Of a DNA stretch of 64,000 nucleotides, positions 11,336 to 22,459 are shown piece after piece (positions within the stretch are counted from its first letter, which is position 1; each line of letters starts with the position of its first letter). This DNA is from Galeopsis tetrahit (Eukaryota > Streptophyta > Magnoliopsida > Lamiales > Lamiaceae), in assembly GCA_963675135.1 (NCBI GenBank), contig OY776130.1, forward strand, positions 62,964,867 through 63,028,866, read 5' to 3'. The notes under the pieces were generated by a model. That model had not been told where the DNA came from and did no database searches. It saw nothing but the letters and a program-made list of their open reading frames with translations. The position numbers and the translations under genes were made by a program.

Positions 11336-12643
11336 TCATTTGGGGAGAGAGTCACAAGTGAACCCATCTTTTACCAACGTATTCACAGCATCCCTAAGTC
11401 GATAATAATCCTCAACCACATTATACACCTGGTGAGAAATCCTTGCATACCCTGTTATCACACCAAATTCTCCCTCTAATGGCTCCCTATAGTATATAGG
11501 CACTTCAACCTTAAAACACACCCTCAAATGCGTCATCAACTTAAACGCATGTTCGCCGCTCTCGATCCCCAAACAAACCGGCAATCCCACCATAGCCATA
11601 CTCGTGCACATCTCCGGTGGGGCCCCCATATCCGTCCCCCATTCATTCACCAACATTTCAGCCATTTCCACAACTTTATTGTGATTTCTCATCATTATCC
11701 CCTCGATTCCCCCCTCAAATCTACTAACAAACTCCATTACTTCAGGCAATACTAACTGACCACTATAATCTCGTGAACCTGTCCAAGAACTCTCCATTGG
11801 CAACCCTTTACCGTACTCGTGAGACACAACAGGGTGGTGCAAGTTTGATAACTCATCAGACATTTTACAGTACAAAAAAGCTGCAGGGGGACAAAATAGC
11901 CATTTGCTCAAATTACAAGTGTAGAAATCAGCACCTATATCCTTCACATCTATTTCAACATTCCCAATTGCATGAGCCCCATCAATAAAGACTCTATCAA
12001 CGCCCTCATCTTTGCTCAATCTAACCAATTCTTTCACGGGAATAAGAAAACAGGGCATAGACGTAATGTGATCAATTATCGCTAACCTAATTTTTCGCCC
12101 ATTTGATTTCGCCAATTTTAGGGCTTTTTCGAATTCGTACACAATTTCGGAACTAGATCTGATAGGAAAAGGGAGACGAACCTCAATTACGTGGCCACCG
12201 GCGCGGGAAATGTAGGCCTCGACGGATTTCTTCACAGCGCCGTAGGCGTAATGGAGCATGATCACGGCGTCGCCGGGGTCGAAGGCGGCGGAGAAGAACA
12301 ACCAGGTCATGTGCTGGAAGACAACGGCGGCGGCGGTGGTGACGTTGTCGACGATCGAGACTTCGTCGACGTGGTCGGCGTTGATTAGGGTTTGGATAAG
12401 GCGGCGGGTTTTGAGTATCGAGGGTTTAAGGGTGTTGTAAAAGAAGTCGTCGGGTTGGCTGAGGTAGAGGAGCTGGTGGCGGCGCTGGGCGGCGATGATG
12501 GTGGCGGGGCAGCAGCCGAAGCTGCCGTTGTTTATGCGGGCGATTGTGGAGTCGTGGTGGGAGAATTCGGATCGGATGTCAGATTGGGTGATGGGTTTGG
12601 GTTTGGGTTTGGGTTTGGCGTTGAGGGGGTGGTGGGAGGCCAT
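11336..12643 (-). CDS. LCD: L-cysteine desulfhydrase-like PLP enzyme (copy B, intact)
   Basis: A single uninterrupted frame of 435 residues. I recognise it as the plant class V aminotransferase-fold protein called L-cysteine desulfhydrase (Arabidopsis At3g62130 type), which is annotated in databases as isopenicillin-N-epimerase-like. The family uses pyridoxal phosphate to release sulfide, pyruvate and ammonia from L-cysteine. Family blocks visible in order are RINNGSFGCCP (N-terminal), VDEVSIVDNVTTAAAVV, LAIIDHITSMPC, DGAHAIGNVEIDVKDIGADF, NLSKWLFCPPAAFLY (the Lys is the expected Schiff-base residue), HHPVVSHEYGKGLPMESSWTGSRDYS and RISHQVYN near the C-terminus. An in-frame upstream start would add 59 residues, but the start at 12641-12643 (MASHHP) is preferred because family members begin near it and because copy A conserves it. 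The Lys-Pro-rich N-terminus is low-complexity and no targeting peptide is evident. The intronless structure agrees with the Arabidopsis gene as I remember it. Confidence 0.92.
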   Translation of the reverse strand: MASHHPLNAKPKPKPKPITQSDIRSEFSHHDSTIARINNGSFGCCPATIIAAQRRHQLLYLSQPDDFFYNTLKPSILKTRRLIQTLINADHVDEVSIVDNVTTAAAVVFQHMTWLFFSAAFDPGDAVIMLHYAYGAVKKSVEAYISRAGGHVIEVRLPFPIRSSSEIVYEFEKALKLAKSNGRKIRLAIIDHITSMPCFLIPVKELVRLSKDEGVDRVFIDGAHAIGNVEIDVKDIGADFYTCNLSKWLFCPPAAFLYCKMSDELSNLHHPVVSHEYGKGLPMESSWTGSRDYSGQLVLPEVMEFVSRFEGGIEGIMMRNHNKVVEMAEMLVNEWGTDMGAPPEMCTSMAMVGLPVCLGIESGEHAFKLMTHLRVCFKVEVPIYYREPLEGEFGVITGYARISHQVYNVVEDYYRLRDAVNTLVKDGFTCDSLPK

Positions 12644-13294
12644 TTGTGGTTGGCGGCGGCGATGCGGTGGTTTCCGGCAAGTGTGCAGGAATAATGGAGT
12701 GATTGAGTGAGAGTGATGACATAAGGAACGGCAAATAAATAGTGAAGAAAAGAAACCAGAAAATGGATGAAGTTGTTCTGTTGCAGTGACAGAATCAGAG
12801 ATGGTTACGTAACTTTGCATGGCACGCCATTAAATTTTATTTTTATTTTATTAAAAATACTCACGCTGTATTATTTTATTTTAAAATTGCTACTTATTTT
12901 GGTCCAACATTTTTTTCTACTCTTTACTAAATTCTATTTTATATTTAATTAAATCACTTAAAATACTTCTCATTTATTTTTTCACATCCTGCAAAATTTG
13001 ACGAAAAGAGCACATCAACTAAAACATCACGAGACGGGGAAGTAGTAACTAATATCTCTGCAGGATTGCAACAGTCAAAATTAATTTCCTTTAAAATAGA
13101 GCAAAAGTGGTTAAATTTAAATTTAATGAGAGAAGGAGATATATTAAAAAATTTATAATGAAATATCTTTGTACGTGGATATAATTTTTTTTTATAGTAA
13201 TATAAATCGGGCCCCCAATTAAAAAAATTCGACTCCGTCACTGTTAATGAGGGTAGTGTTTTCCCACTTTTCTTTTCTACTTCAACTTTTCAAA
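12644..13294. other. 5' leader/promoter side of the desulfhydrase gene, then AT-rich spacer
   Basis: About 12644-12850 is shared with copy A (20 to about 235) and so probably contains the 5' UTR and proximal promoter. No convincing TATA box was identified. The remainder is AT-rich with no feature. Confidence 0.4.
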
Positions 13295-14171
13295 ATTACT
13301 TACGGGAAAATGTCACCCAGTTATTATATTCTATCAAAATTGATCACTATGTTAAGTCAATCTGTCATTGATTAACGGAGAAAGAGTTTTTAGCCGTGAA
13401 ATTTCTCAAAATAGTTAAAAAATTCTCATGCATCTCCCAAAACTAATGAAACAAACGCAGAAATAAGAATGAAACATGTGCAAAAATTACCAATATTTAC
13501 ATTATATTTATAATAAGTCAGAAGGAATTCTGATGCATCTTCTAGAACGTGATTCAATCAACCTTGTAGATAGAAATTTATTTCAATTAATTTCATGTGG
13601 CCAATTGTTTAACTAATATTTCAAGAAATCTGCAATAATGATCTTATTAGAAAAAATATTTAGAATGAAAAATAAGTTTATGAAATTTTCTTGAATGGAT
13701 AATTTTAGAAAATTCTTTACAATTAATCTTCACCACAAATTATGCTCCAATAATTATAAATACGGAAATGAATTGAAATAAGTTTATATCTCCAATTATT
13801 ATACAAATTCAATATGAAACCAAGAATTGGAAAATAGAGTACAATTAGTACAAAGTTTCATTCTATTTATTGAGTTTCTCATTTCCTTGTAAAATAAAAA
13901 GTAAACCAACAAAAATGAATTCATAATTGAGTTAAATAAGTATTAAAAACTAGTTCTAGAAGATGCATGAGAATTTTTTAATCGGTTTTGAGAAATTTCA
14001 CGGCTCAAAACTCTTTCTCCGTTAGTCAATGACAGATTGACTAACTGAGTGATCAATTTTGATAGAATATAATAACTGGGTGACCAATTTTGATACTGAC
14101 TAAATGTGGGTGACCAAATATGAAAAAAGGTAAAACTGGATGACCAAAATTGATATTTTCCCATTACTTAC
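13295..14171. mobile_element. Mutator-like TIR element (non-autonomous) with 9-bp target duplication
   Basis: The element body 13304-14162 begins GGGAAAAT and ends ATTTTCCC, flanked by the perfect 9-bp repeat ATTACTTAC (13295-13303 and 14163-14171). The right TIR, about 200 bp, reads as the complement of the consensus of its relatives at 24799 and 27361; the left TIR has lost an internal part after GGGAAAATGTCACC. No transposase is encoded. A 9-bp duplication is the hallmark of Mutator-type transposition. Absent from the copy A spacer, so inserted after the duplication. Confidence 0.88.
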
Positions 14172-15474
14172 ACTTCTCAAACATAAAAATAATCTACAAA
14201 ATTAATAAGGTAGGATAGGATTAGATGGGATTGCATTATTTTTTGAATTGAGATTTGTGTTTGGATTGATGGATTAAATTTTGAAATTTCTTAGGGATAA
14301 GTTTTGTTTTATGTTTGGATTCAAGGATAAATTGAGATAAATGTGACAATTTACTTTTCTACCCTTGAGGCCATTAATTAGGATTCTTTTGTATATATAT
14401 GTGGTAAGTTGTAATTACCCACAAATTGGAGGGCAATAAAGTCCATCTACATATTTTTTTGTTATGCAAGATTAATTATCCCACCTTCTCTTTGGGACTA
14501 ATAAACACTCAAATAAATGATTAGGAAGGATAATAATTCCGGGCCTATTTTAATCACGGGTTTAATTCCTGTAAACCAAACATAGGAATAGTTGGGATAA
14601 AACAATCTATCCTGTTTAATCAATTAAACCAAATATGCCCTTACAGTATCATTTTATTTTAAAATTGTCACCTCCTTTTACCCATATTTTACTTTACACC
14701 TAATCAAATTTCTTTTACACCTCACTAAATCACTCAAAATACTCCTCCTTTATTTTACATTACACATCACTAAAAATTTTAAAAAAAAACTATATCGATA
14801 AAATCGTGCGAGTAATTCTTGGACCGAGAAAATATATTTTTATCTTTTAATTGTACCACTTATATTTCACCTATTATATTATAAATTTATTCAAATCACC
14901 CAAAAGAAAATAAAAAATTAAATCATATCACTTGAACTGTGGAAGTTTAAGCATGTTTATATGCATGCGTATGCCTCTAGTTTCAAGAAAAAGATTTGCA
15001 TATCTGTCGTTAACTCTCGTTATTAAATGTCATTTGGCCTTTAGTTTGGACGTGCATAATAAACAGAGTATTGACTGTATTGTAAATATCTATCTCATCA
15101 TTTTATATATCTCAAATTAAAATATTAAATACTAAAATTTTAAAATAGATAAAATAATAAAGTAAAACAATTTTAATAGCTTAATTAGTTGATTATATCC
15201 CATGTGGCCATGTCAAATACGGAGTAACATGTAGAAGGAATATGTGTTAGTAAAAAAAAATACAAAAATACGTGTTACATCTAGACATGCTCAAACCGTA
15301 ATCGGGAAACCGTTGAACCGGTTCAAAAATCGAACCGTAATCGAAAAATGACAGTTTGATTTCGATTTTACATTTTGAGTTTTTGACAAACCGCAAACCG
15401 TCGGTTTTGGAGGTTTTTTTTTAAATTTTATTTTATTTTTTTAATACACAATTCTTCTATTTACAATGTACTCC
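14172..15474. other. AT-rich spacer of duplication copy B
   Basis: No gene. 14205-14640 may be an old MITE: GGATAGGATTAGATGGGATTG near 14211 is loosely complementary to GGGATAAAACAATCTATCC near 14600, but exact ends and a target duplication were not found. Around 14960-15010 the spacer matches copy A near 1110-1170. Confidence 0.4.
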
Positions 15475-15740
15475 ATAAATTTAGGGTTGGTCTAGTATGC
15501 ACTCGAGTGCATGTTATGCACCCTAGTCCATGTTGCACTTTTCAGTTTTACTGACTTATACTTTTTGGTAAATGGTGTTGCACTTTTCAATTATTAAACT
15601 GTATAATAATATTTTTAGTAATAATTGAAAAATGCAACACCATTTACCAAAAAGTGTAAGTCAGTAAAACTGAAAAGTGCAACATGGACTAGGGTGCATA
15701 ACAAGCACTCGAGTGCATACTAAATTTAACTATAAATTTA
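15475..15740. mobile_element. fold-back MITE with 9-bp target duplication
   Basis: Two arms of about 115 bp (roughly 15486-15602 and 15615-15725) are nearly perfect inverted repeats, so the single strand can form one long hairpin. The element 15484-15731 is flanked by ATAAATTTA on both sides (15475-15483, 15732-15740). The 9-bp duplication suggests mobilisation by a Mutator-type transposase. A one-armed copy lies at 447-573. Confidence 0.82.
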
Positions 15741-15934
15741 AGTTATATAATTTTTATTTAATTATAGTAATGTATTTTTTTAAAAATGAGTTAAAACGAA
15801 TAAAAAACGAGCGAAAACGGAGAAAAAAAAATATATAACCGCAACCGACGATTGTGCATGTCTATTTACATCTCACGTTGAATAAGAAGTAGAAGAAATA
15901 TGAGACGAAGAATATAAAAGTGTTAGTAAAAAAA

Positions 15935-16591
15935 TACTCCCTCCGTCCGCTTATAAGCTTCCCATTTTACCATTTTGGTCCGTCCGCCTATTAGTTTCTC
16001 ATACCTTTTTTGGTAAGTATTTTTTCTTACACTTCACTTTATATCTTACATTTTCTCTCTATCTCTCTCCTCTCTCAATCACATCACTTGTACTATGTGG
16101 GTGTTTGCAAGCACTAGTATGTGCTTAAAAACACTTCTTTTTTAAAATATAATCACTTTTGGAGTATTTGACAACACAACTAAGTGATTGAATTAAGTAG
16201 TTTAAAGTGATTTTGGTGAAGCACCCCTCCACCTACTTTTAATAGCTTCTATGTGCTTATAATCATTGTAGTAACCAATTTTACATTTTTGCCCTCACAA
16301 TTTAAATAATATTTTATGTTTACTCATTATCTATCCAAATGTAATAAGGGTGTTTTTGTAAAATTATAAAAAAACTATTTGTTTTGCAAACATCACAACA
16401 TATACAAAATTGATTAAAAGTGCTTAATTTTAAAACACTATCCACTTTCAATTTTATTTCAAAAATTAATTTTAATCACTTTGAATCAATCACTATTATT
16501 TGCAAACACACCCTATATCTATTATTTAATCACTTTTCTTAATCTCTGTGCCAAAAAATAACGTAACACTTATAGGCGGATGAAGGGAGTA
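15935..16591. mobile_element. Stowaway-like (Tc1/mariner) MITE containing a nested MITE
   Basis: Terminal inverted repeats CTCCCTCCGTCCGC... and ...GGCGGATGAAGGGAG bound 15937-16589, with TA on both sides. CTCCCTCCGT is the usual Stowaway terminus. The interior is interrupted by a second MITE at 16097-16513. Confidence 0.78.
16097..16513. mobile_element. MITE nested in the Stowaway element
   Basis: Ends GTGGGTGTTTGCAA and TTGCAAACACACCC are inverted repeats, flanked by TAT on both sides (16094-16096, 16514-16516). Further inverted similarity lies inside (AAGTGATTGAATTAAG against CTTTGAATCAATCACT). A 3-bp target duplication favours a PIF/Harbinger-type element; hAT is less likely. Confidence 0.65.
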
Positions 16592-16988
16592 TGATATTTA
16601 AGTGTAATAAGGAGTAGAAAAATCAGGAGAGAAAAGTAATATAAAAGGGATTGGACGTGCGTATAGTTCCATATTTAAAAAACAAAAAAAAACGAACCGA
16701 TTAGACCTTTTTTTGGTTTCCAGCCAGCTTTATCCGGTCTATTCGTAAAAACAGTGAATCGACCGATCCAAACTGGTGTTAAAACACTTTAAACTTTGAC
16801 AATAATATCAATTGTTGTCGTTCAAATTTTGTTATGTTCATTTGTTGAATACAATTTTTAATAAATATTGATTAATTTATGTATAAAGTAATAGGTAAAA
16901 TATGAAGATAGAGTGATGTGAATAATATTATTAAAAAAAATGAAGATAATAAAATTAAACAACTAAGAAAACGTAAGAATAATAAAAT

Positions 16989-17076
16989 GGAACGAAATTA
17001 GTTTTTTTTCCTAAGGCCTAGATAGTGGTGCTCTAACCACTTGAGCTATCTCACTTTGCCAATGGAACAAAATTAG
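16989..17076 (-). mobile_element. truncated tRNA-derived SINE with imperfect target duplication
   Basis: On the minus strand it carries the SINE head with box A (AGCTCAAGTGGTTAGAGC) and ends in a short A-run. Flanking copies of TGGAACNAAATTAGT (about 16988-17003 and 17063-17077) differ at one base. The box B half is missing, so this copy is 3'-shortened. Confidence 0.65.
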
Positions 17077-18414
17077 TAACATTTTTAATATTTCCATCCA
17101 AAACAAGAAAATTTACAAACCTAAGTCTTGCACAAAAGAAAAAAGTCCTCAGGATTGCTATTGGTTAACCAGACCTATGCTGCAGAAAACTCCACTTTTG
17201 TACTATGCTTTTGAATGAGTGCTAAAAGAATCTAAAAGAATACACAACTAAATGAGTTGAGTTGACACGCAAACTACTAAAGTTCAACATGAAAAAAGTT
17301 TAAAGACAATCAACTGTTAGATACAAAAATTGAGACCTATAGACTATAGCAACAAGGTACATGAAAAAAAAAAAAAAACTATAGCAACTAGGTGCAAAAT
17401 ATTGTTATTGATCAATTTACCCTTCATTATTTCTCTATTTACCTTGCACATTTTTCCATCATAATTGCATATTCTCATATGGTGACAATTTTTCCTTTCC
17501 TTTTTTCTTTTTGACATATAGTCTTGTACTTTTAAATATAAGTGCTCCACCACTTAATTTAATTTAAGATATTTTGAAATGCATTTTTTATTTTTTTATT
17601 AAACAAAAAAATGTAGGAGTGTATTTTTTAAAATATTTTTCTATATAAGTGTATTATTTATTTCCAAAATATTTGGATTGGACCCTTTTTTTTTTTATGT
17701 TTTTTATACATTCTCGTGTGTAACAAAAAGTTGAACACAACAATTTTTTTTTTTGTTTTTTGAGAAGAACAAATAAAAAGTTGAACACTTAAGTGTTGAA
17801 TACAACAATAAAAGTTGAACACACTATGTTGTACACATTAACTAAAAGTTGAACACCTCTTTATTAGATTAAAATTCACCACCATTTATCATTCAAAAAA
17901 AAAAAAAAACCGAGCCAACTCAATTTGTCAACTCAATAGAAGGGTTTATGCATGAAGAATTTTTAGGATAAGAGTAATTTTTTGAAGTAAAAGTAAAAAT
18001 TGTTGGGATGATGGTTAAATGATGGAGGGTTTATGAATGAGGTGTGTATATCATATGAAGTGTATTTATAATTATTAGGGGGTGTGTTTGACATTTTTTA
18101 AAGGGTTTAAACCCTTAAATGTGTGTATAACTTAATTTGAAGCATTGATAGCCCCACCAAAATTTTAAAACTTGGATTTATGAATCCACTCATTTATTTT
18201 TTTGACCAAATAAGTGGAGTAAATTTGAATCCTAAATTTACAACTTCGCAGCACGGTAGGTATAAGATATAAAAGTCTTAACAAACCTATTCGTTTTCGG
18301 GCACCCATGCCTCCACCGATAGTTAACAAATAGATCATCAGATATCTCGATTCCTCAACAACAATCATTTCCATTTATCCCAAGTATAAAATCAGCTCAA
18401 ATTTAATTGAGTCG
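17077..18414. other. AT-rich spacer with poly-T runs and AAAGTTGAACAC repeats
   Basis: No coding region recognised. The motif AAAAGTTGAACAC recurs at about 17725, 17778, 17810 and 17848. From about 18415 sequence similarity to copy A (about 1620) resumes. Confidence 0.4.
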
Positions 18415-18732
18415 AGCTCGAGCTTGAAACTACTCAACTCGTCTCATTTACACCTCTAACTACTCTCTTGGATAATTTCAGAGAACTAATGTCATAATGG
18501 AAATCAACAGATGTCAATACACATGATATCTGTATTATGCGGCCAAGAACACAAGTAACAACTCGAGCAGAGAGTTCCATAGGCTGATGGATCTCATGAA
18601 TTGAACTCTTGTCTCTCTACAACCAAACACACATGTAATATATCTCATGCTTTCTCTAGTTCAATTGTCTCAAAATTTAGTTCTTTAAAGAAGCCTGCAG
18701 GTCCTAAGGCACACAAGTAGTAGCAAGAAATA

Positions 18733-20289
18733 TTACTTTTTTAGGTCGAAGGCAGCTATATTTTGGGGTTCACATTCAGGACTGAATAAACGGACTAGCA
18801 AAGCTGAGGTTGAGCTCATAGAGACAGCCCCACAAATAGCCCATCTACGAACTCGAGGAATTGTGACTCTTGGACCTGCATCACCATCAAATTGGTTAAT
18901 TATATGTACACTCATTTGCAAATGAAGGGGTAAAGACAATCATGGAGGAACTGTATATAAACAAGATTGACAAGAAATTAAGTCTTTGTCATATTTCTTC
19001 ATAATTTTATAAAATAGGTGGAGGATATTTTATTCTGATTTAAAATTTAAAGGATATGTAAAGTTGTACTGATAAGGTGTTATAAAAACCAAGGCAAAAT
19101 ATATTGACAAAGATATTCATCTGTCTTCAAATTCTTGACTGTAATTAACAAATCTTCATAGGCCTCTTATCTATAAGTTTAATTAATATATGAGATATTC
19201 TAATTATAAAATAACTAAGACAAACATTTCAGTGCAGCCATTTGCTGTTAGTGCTCACTACCTATCTATAAATTATAGATGCACTAGTCACGAACATAGA
19301 GCAAGAAAGTTGATTGTATTTGATCAAGTTCTGTCCTTTTAAGAACAATAGTAAATTGATCATCTAAAAATTATAGCATATGGCTGAGTACTAAATGACG
19401 ATTGAATCATATTCACGGGCCGTTGTATAAATAGAAACTTGAGACATATTAATCTAAATCAAAGAAATCAACTAACCAAGGTACCTCCTTATGCATCTAC
19501 TTAACATGAAGTTTCAACCTATCTATACCGGTAGACATTCTTATTCAGGGCATGTTTGTTTTGGGACTACCTGTCCGAACATGGGATGTTACGTCTCCCA
19601 TCTTGTTCTAGTTTGTGATTTAAAATTTCAACCACATAGTCTGTGATATAAAATTTCAACCACATCCGCCCCTAAAAATATCTACTCACTATTACACAAT
19701 TGATTTAACATGAAGTTTCCTCAATAATAATATAATAAAATCACATCACCTACACACTTTATTTGATGTAAGGTTACACCCAATCTTACTCAAAATCTCA
19801 AAACAAACACATACTATCACCATTCATCAAGATTTTGAAATCCTAGATTTTACCATCACGATTTCCACAATCCACTAAAATTCCAAAATAAACATGCCCT
19901 CGAGAATACAGCAAGACATATTCTCATTAAATATATAAACTGTATGCAGATAAATGAATGGAATTTATGCTAAAAAGACCAAAATAATAATGAAATAAAC
20001 TAGAAACCATTGATGCTCTCACCTCTGTTTTAGTCAGAGTATAAAACTGAAGAGACCATATTACACAGAGATACAGACACTTTGAAACAAAGATTTGGTA
20101 TCAAGATATGTCAAAAAAATGGAAGCAGTTTAAAAACAAACCGTAATGCAAGCGACAGAGAATCCAAAAGCCCAATGCTCCTCCCACAGAAAAAATTCCA
20201 GCAGTGTGCCTCATCAATCGGGTACAAGGTTTTGAATCTGACCTCATTAACTCACCATCTGAGAATCCAAGCATGCGCCTTAAAGCCAT
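18733..20289 (-). CDS. small conserved two-helix membrane protein (copy B, intact)
   Basis: Two minus-strand exons, 20142-20289 (ATG at 20287-20289) and 18733-18875, join at a GT..AG intron to give 96 residues; the splice falls inside the Gly codon of LHYGPR. The product starts MALRRMLGFSDGELM, has a hydrophobic stretch AGIFSVGGALGFWILCRL (about residues 30-47) and a second around WAICGAVSMSSTSALLVRLF (about 62-81), and ends NIAAFDLKK. The two segments with short charged ends suggest a small two-pass organellar or endomembrane protein. I believe it is conserved in plants but cannot name it or assign a function. A 5' UTR exon is likely at 21310 to about 21425. It lies upstream of the desulfhydrase gene in the same orientation, and the pair is duplicated as a unit. 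Confidence 0.72.
19548..19899. repeat. PIF/Harbinger-like MITE, copy B
   Basis: Same element as 8112-8445, with GGGCATGTTTGTTTTGGGA at the left and its complement at the right, flanked by TCA and TCG. It sits in the intron of the membrane-protein gene. Its shared position in both gene copies dates it before the duplication. Confidence 0.78.
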
Positions 20290-21309
20290 CTTCTAGCCTC
20301 CTTCAAATACAATTTTGGTGGTGGTCAATATCAGATTGCCAAAAGAAATCTAATTCACAATATCAGTACAACATATCACATATTTAACTCTTTATTTTAT
20401 TAGAATCAATTGATGAATGTGTATAACAGCACAGAGATGAAAAACAAAGTAATGCAGAGCAGCGAGAGAAGACAATTGCGTAGAACACACACTAGTATAT
20501 AGAACCTATCTATTTATCATTGAAATAACTTAGGGTCAGCGGCGTAGCAACTATGGAGACTGTCGGAATCGGATGGTCAACCAAAATTCAAAGGAAGGAT
20601 CACAAAATATAAAGAACGAAAAAGTAACTAGAGAGCACCGCGAGCAGGGGCAGAGCTGGAGCTGTCGGAATTGACTGGTGGAGGGGCGGCTGAGTCCCAG
20701 TACCAGTTCAATTTGCAAAAGAAAAATAAGCAAGAATTAAATGAGATGAACACTATCCATTTATCTCATGTTACAAAATTTCATGATGGAAAATCCAACA
20801 CTTAATAGTTTCTTGTTCAATGGCATGAAACTTGTCCTCCATCCGACCCCTTCGGCACCCACTTCAGTGCCCGAGTATGACACCCGATTCTTGAGTCATT
20901 TTTGGAGGTGCTTAATTTCAGCAATGCTTAACCCCAAACGGCCAAACAGAGGTGGATAACAGGTCGTTGGGCAACCTTCTTTGTTAACTTGTGGGTGATC
21001 ATTTACAAAAACAAACAAGGATATATGCAGCTAATTAAGAGAGTATTACTATCATATGAAACACCAACACAACAGTTACAAAGTCATCATCAGAAATTAC
21101 TTCAAACAAGAAACATTTCTTTAACTACTGAGCTATTTCATCAATAAAATATTCAAGCAAGTTGTATAAATTGCAATTTCGAAGCACAAAAACACATATA
21201 ATAAAAAGTGAATAAATTCGACGAAAAATCTTTGTCAGAGAAGGTCAGAATACGCTAGGAAATCGAGATTCAGAGAAAGGATTTACCATAAATAGTGAAC
21301 GAAAAGTAC

Positions 21310-21425
21310 CTGGAGAGCACCGCGAGCAGGGGCAGAGCCGAAAAAGCGACGGCGGCTGCCGGATTAGACTGGCGGAAGGGCGGCCAAGGCTGGAATCCGC
21401 TGGACTCAGACGAAGAACCGTTGTT
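21310..21425 (-). other. probable 5' UTR exon and promoter side of the membrane-protein gene (copy B)
   Basis: A relatively GC-rich block ends, on the minus strand, in CTCCAG followed by GTACTT, a good splice donor. A similar block at about 20630-20705 (and at 9180-9255 in copy A) has lost the donor (GTTACTT), as if the first exon had been duplicated and one copy silenced. No start codon is used here, so it is most likely untranslated. Confidence 0.45.
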
Positions 21426-21429
21426 TCTT

Positions 21430-22160
21430 GCCTAATTTTGGCCTGACTTTTCGGATTGACTTACTTTGGGCCTATTATTGGGTTGGTTTTTAATACCCAT
21501 AGGGCTTGTTCCATTTTCTTGCTACATGTCATCCACCTTAATATTTGAAGTTGCTAGATACACCCACTTAAACTATCAAAATTACCCTTCACCTTATTTT
21601 TCTTCCTTCACTCAAATCAATTCAAAAATACATCCAAAGACGTGGAGAAATAGAGAGATAAAGACCATTTCCATGTAAATAAATATCAGAATAAAATTTA
21701 ATTAATTAATTAATGCATAACAAAAATATATAAATAAATATAAATATAAATTTAATTAATTAATTAATATAAATAAATTTAACCATTTAACTAACATCCC
21801 TAAATATTTGCTAAAATTTTGAAGTCAATAAAAACACTCTTCCCACGTTAGAATTTCATGGGAGAAAAATAGAAAAAATAGGAGATTTTGAGACAGAATA
21901 CCATTTCATATATATATATTTATAAAAAAATTGAAATTGAGATTTGGAATACAGTTGTACCCATGTCCACGTCTGCGTCTCTGGTCCTCGCACGTGGTCG
22001 ACGGTGGAGTTAATTCTTAGCTTTGTTATTTGTACATGGTGGACGGTGAAGTTAATTCTTAACTTTGTTATTTGTACGAGGACTGATACATTTATTAATA
22101 AATGTACTCACCCTATCGTTTTTGTCGTGTATATAAGGAAATTAAGGACCATTAATTAAA
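21430..22160. other. AT-rich intergenic sequence with a short tandem repeat
   Basis: No gene recognised. At about 21990-22080 a roughly 44-bp unit (TGGTGGACGGTG.. AGTTAATTCTTA.. TTTGTTATTTGTAC) occurs twice in tandem. A TATATAAGG at about 22131 may be the TATA box for the fragment at 22328. Confidence 0.4.
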
Positions 22161-22327
22161 AAAACAAATTAACTAAGCAACCAGTACTGCCATTAATTTT
22201 GTAGCTCTAATAACTGGAGTATATAAATTACCGCAGCATAAATACTACTAATACACATTGTTTGTAGCATACATTACAAGCAGCATTGAGCTGCATTTCA
22301 ATTCGATCAAAATTTATCTGGAGATTA

Positions 22328-22459
22328 ATGGCGTCGTCTACTGGAAGCGATTTTATCGACCTTGAAGTCCGATTTGAGAATCTGCAAATAACGGCGAATG
22401 TACAAATGGGTGCTAGAGCACTACCCACTTTGATCAATTATACTCGTGATGTGTTTGAG
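22328..22459 (+). pseudogene. PDR-type ABCG transporter exon fragment
   Basis: An ATG-started exon of 44 codons ends at a GT splice donor (22460). The stretch LEVRFENLQITANVQM and GARALPTLINYTRDVFE matches the short region just before the first nucleotide-binding domain of pleiotropic-drug-resistance ABCG transporters (family pattern IEVRFE.L.......G.RALPT..N......E). In full-length members this is preceded by about 100 residues, which are missing here, and no Walker A exon or other transporter exon is visible downstream. I read it as a displaced or truncated fragment with its own upstream TATA-like sequence. Confidence 0.6.

Noticed and set aside
12191..12710. Open frames on the plus strand with Gly/Val/Asp-rich translations
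   Set aside because: They are the antisense of the GC-rich N-terminal half of the desulfhydrase gene and have no family resemblance.
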